64,000 bases of DNA, from positions 49,973,058-50,037,057 of the forward strand of contig CM049310.1 in NCBI GenBank assembly GCA_026874595.1, written 5' to 3'. This DNA is from Sipunculus nudus (taxonomy: Eukaryota; Annelida; Sipuncula; Golfingiida; Sipunculidae). The notes below the pieces were generated by a model. It was not told the origin of the DNA. It ran no database searches and saw only the letters and a program-made list of their open reading frames with translations. Below are positions 48,701 through 60,700 of the stretch, piece by piece. The stretch's first letter is position 1; the number at the start of each line of letters is the position of its first letter. Both the position numbers and the translations under genes were made by a program.

Positions 48701-51700
48701 CTCACAGTTTCATTTCTTTAAAAAAACTGTCGGTCCGTAAACTTGCGTGTTGCTGCGATAACTTACCATAACTACTAACCAATGGATTATCTCACTCAAG
48801 TCAGATAATAGGAAAAAACCATGCATATTAAATAAGGTCAGCGGTCACTAGGCCATTTTGTGGTGTCACTGTGATAACTTACTTGGACTAATGGATTTTG
48901 ATAAAATTCAACAGAAATATTAATCAATATGATGTCTCACCTAAATCAGTTTCCAGCCAAATCCATGCATGTTTATTGAGGTCAGAGGTCTGGAGCAGTG
49001 TTATGACTTACCAAAAAAACTATGGATTTTCATGAAAACTCATTATGAGTATTAACCAATAAAGTTTCTCACCTTAATTACATTCTCAGCAAAATTCAAG
49101 CATATTTAATGAGGTCAGAGGTCACAAGATATGCAATGGATGTATTATGCACCCTTTGTGGTGCTCTTTGTATTATCTTTACTCCTTCATCAGCTTTAGT
49201 GCCAAACTGTGTGAACACATTTAAGTTTAAAAAAATAATCCCAAAATTTGTGTGCACCTACAGGTAGAACAGACTATATAACAGGTCTGTTCATTATTTT
49301 AGACCTATCTCTAAGAAGCCATTGGATCTGCTGGCTGATGATATAGGGCTGGCAGATGAACCAATGACATTACAGGAAATCCTGGGCCCACCGACCAAGA
49401 AGGCAGGTCAACCGCAGTTTGATCTAACAGAAAGCAGGTAACAGCTTGCTGACCCTTTTTTTAAAATTTTTCCATTAATTGCAGTGTATCTAACAATTTA
49501 AATATGTAGGATTAAATTATCACATGAAAGCATAATTCAGTCTTAATAACTTAAAATAGATTTATTGTATACTTTTCATAATCCCATCAATGTGTTTGTT
49601 GTTTTATTTGCTCACCTTATAGCTAAACATGTGCAATTTATTAATAACAAGTGGGTGTTTTATTACCCAAGTGACCAAAACTATATCAATCAGTAATTTC
49701 TGTTTTGGTATATTTACAGTAAAGATTCATCAGAACAAGTATCAGGTGCTTATTCCAGGAGACAGGCTGAGTATTTCATCTCGCAACAAGTATATCAACT
49801 TAATTTGCTATTATTCCTACTTATACAGTAAAACATCCAAATTACAACCTCCAACAGGACCTCAATAAAGTGGTTGCATTTTTGAGGTGGTCGTCTTAGG
49901 GAGGTCTGATATAAAGAGCAAAAATGAATAGGGACCATAAAAAAGTGGTCATTATTTTGAGATGGTTGCTTAACTGAGGTGGTTGTTGAGAGAGTTTGTA
50001 CTGTAATACCATTTGTTGTAGCAGTTCCTTCCTTTAAACAGTACAGCCTTTTAGGGCTGTAGTTTTGATGTTGGCAGCTTCCATGTATCTAGTCAGTATC
50101 CTGGACAGGAGTCCAAGAGTAAAAATGTTTTAAATATTACATGTTGACATATATTGTTACACTATGTGTCATTATAGAAAAGAGCCTTTGTCACCCTTGT
50201 CATCCAATTTGTCAACTGAATTATATTATTAATGATCTGTTTACCTACCTGCAGTTCATAAAATAATAACTCTAAGGCACCATAAGTTGTGATGAATATT
50301 GATAAAAAATCATAAACTTCATGTCTGCAATTAATAAGATAAATAACAATGCCATCTTGAATGAACCCAGTTATAAAAGAAAATATAAGCAGGGATTTTC
50401 TTGTCATAAAATATGAGCATCAGTCTGTTAGAAAAATATTTGGCAGATCAAGTATTATGACAAATAACTTGATTTTTTCCCATTTTTGGTGAAGTATATT
50501 ATCTTATGTATGTTGATGATTTCTGTTCTAGGCCCAGTTGTTACACCACAATGAGGCTGCGGCCCATCCTCCAAAGATCCTGCAGCAGAAAGTGATGGAC
50601 TTGTTAAAAAACGACCCAGCGCTGGCCGAAGCTGTAAGTACAGGGCCTCTCACCCTGGTGTGCTGCTCTGTCTCAGCTGATTTGGAATCATTTTGGCTGT
50701 AGGGATTGTCTTTTGTTCATTGTCATTCCCAGCTTTAGTCCATTAGTTATACCCATCATTTTACCAAAATGACTAAACACTTCTCCTTTGGTTTTCAGGC
50801 ACCTTTTTTGCTAATTCCTCCTATCAAATATGATACTTAGTGAGATTGATTTGATATATTCACAAAGTGATTTTCAAAATAATCAAATTTTCCAACTCTT
50901 AAATAAGGTTATTTTGTTTTTATTTAAACCTTATATGCAGGTATGTCCTTCATTTCAGTATTTTAACATCTCTAACTGTTTATGTAAATATGGAGTTCAA
51001 CTAAAATAAAATACATCAAGCTTTGAATGAAAAGGTTGATATAGTCAGTTAGTGTTAATTTTTTTTCAAAACCATTGTTTTTTCTGTGATCTTACTTTAA
51101 TCAGATTAGCTAGCATGATATTTGAAATTTTTTGATATTGAAAAATAAAAAAAAAAGAATATTCAGTAGTATGAAAATAAAAGATATTATGAAAAATCCA
51201 TTTTATTATATGTTTTATTCATGACATAATCATTTGGTGGTATTTTTAGCTCAGCTGACTGTAAGTCATCTGAGCTATAGTCGTGGTCCTTTGTCCATTG
51301 GGTGTCCGGCCGTTAACAGGGCACGTTTTAAAACCGTTGGACCTATGAATCCAAAATTCTGCATACCATTAGATGTCCCCAAAATCTCCTACCATACCGA
51401 AAATTGGGTCATTAGAACTTTGTTCCTTCGAGATATTAAGGAAAAACCTCCGTTTTCCATAAAAAAGCAATTGTTACACTTCAAGTCTGCCTAATATCAA
51501 AACCACTGATCTGTTTTTGATCATATTTAGTATTCATATACTTCCATATATTCTCTGTGCACATACCAAAAATTTGGTCAGTATTGGGTATTATTTTGAA
51601 GTTAAAGGCCCAAATATAATGCAATTTTTTAAAAATCAGGAAATATATTTGCTCACTTAACATGAGAATTGCTGAAGCTGAAGACTTTTTTTCAGGAATA

Positions 51701-54700
51701 TAACTTTATTTAATCAAGATTCAATTGTTTGCCCAAAATTAGATCTGAATTTTGCAAATTTTTCAAGTTATTAGCATAAATAAAAAATTAATACCTTAAA
51801 TTTTGTCCAACTTTGGCAGTGGCACGTTTTTTCCCTGTAAGCACTGTTGATTTAATTTTCACAGCATATATACATAAGGATTTAATCTTTTAAAATCTGA
51901 AATTTCAAAGAAATTTTTTGAAAAGAGTAGCTTTTATTCAAGTTTTTATACACCATGTCAAGTGTTGTTTATATCTGGCCCACCTAGTAGTACAGCCTTC
52001 ACTTGCATTATGTAACCCACCCCAGGCAGCTTGCCTTGACCCAGCTTGGCCACTACTAGCAGGCTTCTCCTCTGCCCTGCACTCAACCCCCCCCCCCCAG
52101 CTGGTGCATAAACTAGATGAATGTTATAATTTTCTGTATTTTATTTTATTCTTGGACATGCTACGTTTTAGATTTTGTATTGTACCACCAGGGTTACAAT
52201 GATTAAAGTGCACATTTAATTGTGTCCACAAAGTGATGTATTGCTATGAAAGTATGGATGTTCATCAGATAAGTAATGCTTTACTTCAGAAGAGTAAAAC
52301 TTCACCAGGTGTGAAATTGACTATTAATTCCAGTTATTAATTATAGCTTAGATTGTAATTAGCATAATGATATTGTTTGTCCCTCATTCAACCAACAGTG
52401 TGTATACTTTATTTGAAAAGATGTTTTTATTTTATCAAATTTACTGAATCTTTTATTTTATTTCGGTGAATAAAATTAAGCTTGTCCTGAAAACTCCAAT
52501 GTGCAAAACTTTTTAATAGGAATTCAAGGAATAATTTTGTAGATGCCATGTTGTGACATTATTTTCTTTTACATTCAGTTTAAACATTTGATTTAAAAAT
52601 AATAAAATATATATGTATGCATAATATGACCCAATGTGAGCTACAATCTGGATATATAATGATTGCAACTTAGAATTCTAATATTTTAACTTATATTTTC
52701 ACTTTTATATTACAAATTTATAACACCTGTAAATAAAAAAAATGAATCAGATAAAAACTATTAATGAAAAAGTGGATATGCTAAAAAAATAGGCTTATAT
52801 ATAAACTTAAATGCATTATTCCTTTGAAAGTGAAATGAAGGTATTAGTCCATTCTGTCCACTTGCCTGTCCATCTGTAAATTTTTCATATGCATCACAGT
52901 ATTTCAAAACTTTTACTGTTTTTCTTCATGACAGTCTTGTCAGAGTATTAGTTTGCAATCATATATTGAGAACTTTACTATAACCAAGTAGGAGGGCCCT
53001 TTCCTCTTAGCTTCTAATATGCTTATAAATATAAAACATTACAATAGAATATTTTTCATATTTTGCATTTGCAAAAATTTCAAACTTTTGTCATGACCCA
53101 TGGGTCCTTTGTTTATATTCTGGATTCTCAACATCATTGTTTGGCTAAAACTGAATAAATACCAGACATGGTGCAAATACTTTGCAAATGGATATGAATA
53201 TGAATATGAATATGTACTCCATTATAAAATTTCTTGCATAAGAATGGGAATTCAGGTAATAATTAAAGTATTTGAATACCAGTGCAAATACTTTCAAAAT
53301 GTATTCATGAATGCACATATTCTATAATATTATTTTAATAATTAGTTCAGTTATATCTTATTTAAAAAATCATATGATTCTCTTATTATTTTTAATAAAT
53401 ATTATATTGGCACAACATTTGTTATTAAATTTTAATAAATAGTTGAACTCTTTTATTTTATGTGCTGCTTATAAGTTATATGGCCAGGTCAAAATCTGTG
53501 TGACAATAGCACTCCATTTGTTAATAAAATAAATGAAATCAATCCTCTTCCCTGTCTCCAAAAATACTATCAAAATCATACATAAGCTAAACACCAACAA
53601 CTCATAATAAAGCTTATATTTATTACCACACAAAACCAGCATATGCCTCTTTCCCAAATCATATTTTTTATCATATATAACAGCTGAGCGCTGTGGCCCA
53701 TGGGTCCCTTGTTTCTTATTCAGCATTTTTTGTCCTACCTGAATCACCTGAGGATTAACGAGTTTGTGGGAGCCCTGGAGAGTCTACACCACTACTTTGA
53801 CCGTCACTGCCTACAGACTGACATGCTGGCAGCATCCACTGTTAAAGCTCACAAAGAGGATGACAGCACCATCAAAGGTCTAAGATACGCCGCTCTCAGT
53901 CTCACAGCCCTCCATTACAGATTTGGTCACAGGTAAGGGTGTTTCTGTACATTGTTGATTATACAAAATTCTTATTTGACACAACTAGAAAAAAAAAATA
54001 AATTACTTGTTTCTGTAATATTTTTGATACAGCAAAACAAATATAATAAATGATAAATATATCAGGATGATAGGCAATTAAAACACTTTGACCAGTGCTG
54101 GTCATGCTAGACACTAGGGGGCACTAGTTGTATGCCTGCAGTTTTTCAGGCAGGCAGTCATTTACTCCCTTTACACTTGAGAGTATTGGTATTAGTGATA
54201 TCTCATATTTGGGGGTGGTCTTATTGTAAAATTCCAAGTTTCATGGATCACATATTTGGTATAAAAAAGTTGTCTTAATCGTGGGATGGTCAGCAAGACA
54301 GTGTTCCTCTGTACATGGATAGTCTACTCTTGACATGGGCTTTATTATTTGTTAATTGATTAAGATTTATTGATATTTTTGATACAGCAAAACAAATATA
54401 ATAAATGATAAATATATCAGGATGATAGGCAATTAAAACACTTTGACCAGTGCTGGTCATGCTGGACACTAGGGGGCACTAGTTGTATGCCTGCAGTTTT
54501 TCAGGCAGGCAGTCATTTACTCCCTTTACACTTGAGAGTATTGGTATTAGTGATATCTCATATTTGGGGGTGGTCTTATTGTAAAATTCCAAGTTTCATG
54601 GATCACATATTTGGTATAAAAAAGTTGTCTTAATCGTGGGATGGTCAGCAAGACAGTGTTCCTCTGTACATTGATAGTCTACTCTTGACATGGGCTTTAT

Positions 54701-57700
54701 TATTTGTTAATTGATTAAGATTTATTGATATTTTTGATACAGCAAAACAAATATAATAAATGATAAATATATCAGGATGATAGGCAATTAAAACACTTTG
54801 ACCAGTGCTGGTCATGCTGGACACTAGGGGGCACTAGTTGTATGCCTGCAGTTTTTCAGGCAGGCAGTCTTTTACTCCCTTTACACTTGCGAGTATTGGT
54901 ATTAGTGATATCTCATATTTGGGGGTGGTCTTATTGTAAAATTCCAAGTTTCATGGATCACATATTTGGTATAAAAAAGTTGTCTTAATCGTGGGATGGT
55001 CAGCAAGACAGTGTTCCTCTGTACATGGATAGTCTACTCTTGACATGGGCTTTATTATTTGTTAATTGATTAAGATTTATTGAATAATATTATATTATAG
55101 AATGGTGCTCAGTGAATCGTTTCCTTTTATTTATAATTGAGAACCTTGTAAATATGCAACAGGACAGAAGCTTTGATGGCCGTGAAAGAAGCTATACGGA
55201 TGGCTCAGGAAACAAATGATGCTGTGTGCCTACAACATGCTCTGGTGAGTGAGCCCTTACTCACTATCAGTAGGCCTTTCCCACCTACTGGCTATGACTG
55301 ATACTGAGAGTTTTGGTTCTGCATATTGACATGAAAAATCTTATTTTGTTATATTTCAAATGATAAACTGTACTTATTCTTCTTGACAAGGTTCACAATG
55401 GAGCACTGGCTTATAACAAAAACCCACAAAACCGTTTCGACCTGACAACTGCCGCAGATCATTACACGCACTGTACATGCTCATCAAAAAAGTTCTTAAG
55501 GCCATATATCATCAGTGTACATTCAGTATTGTCAGTGAGGTTTTGCAGTGGTTATCTTTTCATTCATGTATTTGTGTATGTGAACAAGATTACTCAAAGA
55601 TTTTTTTTTACAACAAAGAATGATTGTTCTTTGTATATGTAAAGGATGTTTTATAGTTTTCAGTTGCTGTTTATCCAAATGTAGATAAGGATTAAACCAG
55701 GCCCTGCCATGGGCATTTTTTGTAACGTCTCACTCTAGAATATCATCTCATGAAATCAGATAGTTAGTCCAGTGGTCAGACCTTCTGACAGCTGACAATC
55801 TTTGAGGTGATATCTCCCCAAAGCAGAATGTTTATGGTATTTGAGGTGTTGGCCAATTGAAGGCATCTCATTTATTGCAAGATTTCAACGAAGTCTGTCA
55901 CAGTGTTGTCATTGTTATAATTTTATAGTAAAATTGATTTAATAGAGTGAAATCTGTCTTATAAGACCCCTCATGGGACTAGCCAATTGTGGTCTTAATT
56001 CACAGGTGGTCTTATTAGACGACGGTCTTTCAGATAGGTTCCACTGTATATGGTTTTGTTCTTCTATAATAGGGCTGGCTGTACCGCCTTGAAGAGCAGG
56101 ACACCACAGTGACAGGCCACCTGGTGGAGAGATCATACAACAAATCAGTGGAGCTTGCCATACCAGTTAGCAGTTTTTATAGAAATTTCTATGAATTTTA
56201 ATGACAATCTCACAATAACAGAAAAAATATATATAAAAGTATTTGTAGTTCTGTTTCTCTATGTCATTTTGTGAGTGTCATTTTAATTTATGGTCAGAAA
56301 ATTTTAAATATTTTAGTTGTCATTATTGATTGTCTAAATATTACAATCTTCAGTAATGCCACAAAACAAATAGACATTTATCTTTCATATATTTTTGCTT
56401 ATATGTCTTATAATTACTTTAAAAAAGTGAAGAGTCATGATGTATAAATAAAGTAATAATAATAATGATAATGATAAAATAATACATAAAAACTATTAAA
56501 CAATCCTGTATCACTTGTTTAGAGATACTGAGAATTGCTTTGTATGAGTCTGTTGACAATGCAATGTATCCTTACATCATTCATCAGTAGCAAAACTAGC
56601 AACAGATCCATAATTTCTGTTTCAGTATTTGGTATCACTGGGAGTTCAAGCTAAGGGTCATCATTTTGCTTTGGCAGCCTCCCAACCAGCAAGGTTTGAA
56701 CTGCTTAACATTAATTATTACAATCTCTACCCAGCAGTATAATGAAATGTTAAATTCTTGATTTTATTCATCTATCCTCAATTATAGTAATATTGTCTTT
56801 GAACACAAAATTATCAGAAGAAGTGCCAAGTAATTGTAATTTATTATATATGAGCAACTAATGGCTGCTCTCTGTACACAAAAACATTTATATTGAATGG
56901 TTTTTAAAAAGGTGAGAGGTAGAATTATTAACTTGAAATTTATAACTAAATAAAGACCAGATATAACAACCAGAGGGTAGGGTCAGGCTAGATCCTCCTG
57001 TAAACCACTGGTGAAACTTATCCAATAATCCTACTATAATTTATGGATGAGGGCGTGGTCATCACCAGAGCATTTCTCCGGCTTCTACTTGGAAGATTAG
57101 GGTCTCATGGCTACCATACTCTCTCAGAAAATCGACACCTTGAGACACTTCACAGAGTACTTGCGTGCTGTATTCCTGTCCCCTTATCAAAGCTTGACCT
57201 TTCAAGGATATTGGAACCACTCATAAGAACTTCCACTTTGTGTACAGACTAATACTCTGTGAACAGACTAATACTTTGTGAACAGACTAATACCCTGATA
57301 CTACAAGTCCCATGTCAGAATCAAGGGTATACCGCTGGTATAGGTAACAATGTGTTTTCATGCACTTGAACTTTTTTTATATTAAAATATTAGGCTGTCC
57401 TGTGAAAATGTTGGTTTTTAGCTCAGCTGACTGAAAGTCATCTGAGCTATAGCGATCACTCTTAGTCCGTCTGTCCGTCTGTCTGTCTGTCCGTCCGTTA
57501 ACCAGGCACAAATCGTAACCGCTGGACCTAGAACCTTGTAACTTGGGATTCTGAGAGGTCCATAAAAAATCTCCTTGGAAACCAGAAATTAGGTCTCTGT
57601 TACCCATATCCTTCGAGCTATGTGGCCCCAAAGTACCCCCCAGAAAAGTCAAAAATTTCATACAAAAACTTCAATATCTCATTAATTACTTGACTGATGG

Positions 57701-60700
57701 TCATGATTTTTGGCATACATATTGATCATGAGATGTTACATCACTTCCTGCAGACTGGTGGCCCCACCTGTATTTTTCGATTTTTTACGAATTTTTTTCT
57801 CTATTTTTGAGACCTTAAAAAATTTGAACATCTGTTAACAAGGCACAAATCATAAAGACTGGACTTAGAATCTTAATTCTTGACACACTGAGAGGTCCAT
57901 AAAAAATCTTCTTGGAAACCAGAAATTAGGTCTCTGTTACCCATATCCTTCGAGCTATGGGGCCCCAAAGTACCCCCCAGAATAGTAAAAAATTTCATAC
58001 AAAAACTTCAATATTTCAATAACTACATCACTGATGGTCTTCATTTTTGGCATACATATTGATCATGAGATGTTCGATCAGTTCCTGCAGACTGGTGGCG
58101 CCACCTGTACTGTTTGAATTTTTACGATTTTTTCCTCTATTTTTGAGACCTTTGAGGATGCTGTCATCTGTTAGCGTGGCACAAATCGTAACGACTGGAC
58201 CTAGAATCTTCATTTTCGACACACTGAGAGACTTTTGAAAAGTCTCCATGGAAACCAGAAATTAGGTCTCTGTTACCCATATCCTTCGAGCTATGGGGCC
58301 CAAAATTACCCACCAGAATAGTCAAAAATTTCATACAAAAACTTCAATATCTCATTAACTACATCACTGATGGTCATGATTTTCGACATACATATTGATC
58401 ATGAGATGTTTCATCAGTTTGTGCAGACTGGTGGCGCCACCTGTATTTTTCAATGTTCACGAATTGTTTTCTCCATTTTTGAGACCTTTAAGGATGTAGT
58501 TATCTGTCAACAGGGTACAAATCGTAACGACTGGACCTAGAATCTTCGTTCTTGACATACAGGGAGACCCATGATAAGTCTCCATGGAAACCTGAAATTT
58601 GGTCTCTGTTACCCATATCCTTTGAGCTATGGCACTCCAAAGTACAGCTCAGAATAATGGAAAATTTGATACAAAAGCTAAAGTATCTGAACAACTAATG
58701 CAGAGATAACCATAATTGTTTGCATGGATATTGATCATGGAGTGTTTCATAAGTTTCTGCAGACTGGTGGCACCACCTGTATTTGTTCGTTTTTTTTTAC
58801 GAAATTTTTCTGTATTTTTGAGACCTTTAAAGATATGAACATCTGTTAACAGGGCACAAATCATAAAAACTGGACCAAGAATCTTCATTCTTGACACACA
58901 GGGAGACCCATGAAAAGTCTCCATGGAAACTTGAAATTAGGTCTCTGTTACCCATATTCTTTAAGCTGTATTGGTCCAAAATACCCCCCCCCCCCCCAGA
59001 ATAATGGAAAATTTGATACAAAAACTGCAGTATTTCAATAACTACAACACTGATGGTCATGATTTTCGGCATACATATTGATCATGAGCTGTTCCATCAG
59101 TTTCTGCAGACTGGGTGTGCCACCTCTATTTTTTTTCAAAATTTTACGAATTTTTTTCTTTTTTTTGAGACCTTTAAAGATGTGGTTATCTGTCAACAGG
59201 GTACAAATCGCAACAACTGGACCTAGAATCTTCATTCTTGTCATGCAAGGAGGCCCATGAAAGGTGCCTGTGGAAACTTGAAATTAGGTCTCTGTTACCC
59301 ATATCCTTCAAGCTATAGGACTCCGAAGTATCCCTCAGAATAATGGACAATTTGATACAAAAACTGAAGTATCTGAACAACTAATGCAGAGATCACCATG
59401 ATTTTTTGCATGGATATTGACCATTAAGTGTTTTTATTAGTTTCTGCAGACTGGTGGAGCCACCTGTATTTTTGTATCCGCCAAAACGAAGTTTTGCGGA
59501 TACTATGTTTTTGACCGAGTTCCTCCACTGCGGCGGCGTTCGTTTCCAGAGAGCTCCTCGGAGACTAATGGCTCATATCTCAGGAACCATTTGACCGATT
59601 GGGCCAAAATTGTGCATGTGTTTAGATCTCACATAGGTCTTTATCATACACAAAACTGGAGGGGTTACCTGCAAAGATTTTTGCACAGTGTTTGTCTGTT
59701 TGTCTGCCATGGGCAAAAATCGCTCATATACATGTAGTGGTTTGACTTTTCTGCCTAAAATTTTGCAGGTGTATACAACTTGGACAGCTTTCTGGATTTG
59801 TGGTAGGTGGCACAACCTACATACACATTTAGGCTGCAGACATCCATGCTAATATGCAACATACCTCACTCTATTTCCCCTTGCCACTCAATCCATGCCT
59901 CACTATCCGATTTTGGCAGATACATGTAGTCACTTGTCGGTTACCCGTATTCTAGTTTTAAAAGTTTACACATTTTTCTCTATTTTTGAGATATATAAAT
60001 ACAGACTAAATCTTGGCCTGTTGGTTAATCTGTTTGATGCTTCAGTTGAATGGGTATATACTACCGTTCTGATGATAAAATTTCCTTTTGCGAATCTCTT
60101 CCCAGTCAGCTGAGCGTCATGACCCATGGGTCACTTGTTATTACAGAGTGTTTGAGTCTATGATCAAGGGAGACATCAACAACTGTCAGCACTCGCAGCT
60201 GGACTTGATGAGCGTCAGCTACGCACAGAAGGCTGCTCTGTGGAACCTCTATGGCAACAGGTATAGTGGAATCTATAGACACTGTATGTTATATACTACC
60301 GTAAAATCTCCACTTAAAACCGCGGTTTAATCAAGAAATTCAAAATCTTGAAATCGGGTTGATTTCCTGAAAGCACTGTGCGGTTTATACTAGAAGGGTT
60401 TCCTGAATATCTTCCTGACAGACATCGTTTTTGGGCCGGCAAGTGGGCGATAATATCGCAACTTTCGAAGGCCGTTCTTAGCAGCAGTCTCGCATGCATG
60501 GCAGCCGTGTGTAAATGTGTTATTTACGATTATTTGTTATTTATAGATTAAATATTGCTGATTAATTTTCGTGTGATATATAACTTGTTATAAAATCTTG
60601 GTAATTGTCACCAAATAATACGTTTACAACAACCCTGCTGTAACACACAGCGGCCCACTTCGTTGGGCATGGTCAAGCAAAATTGAAATAAAAGCCTACT

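Noticed and set aside
54021-55085. CRISPR-like or satellite array
   Set aside because: Three long 355-bp direct copies with no spacers in an animal intron. It is a tandem duplication and not CRISPR.
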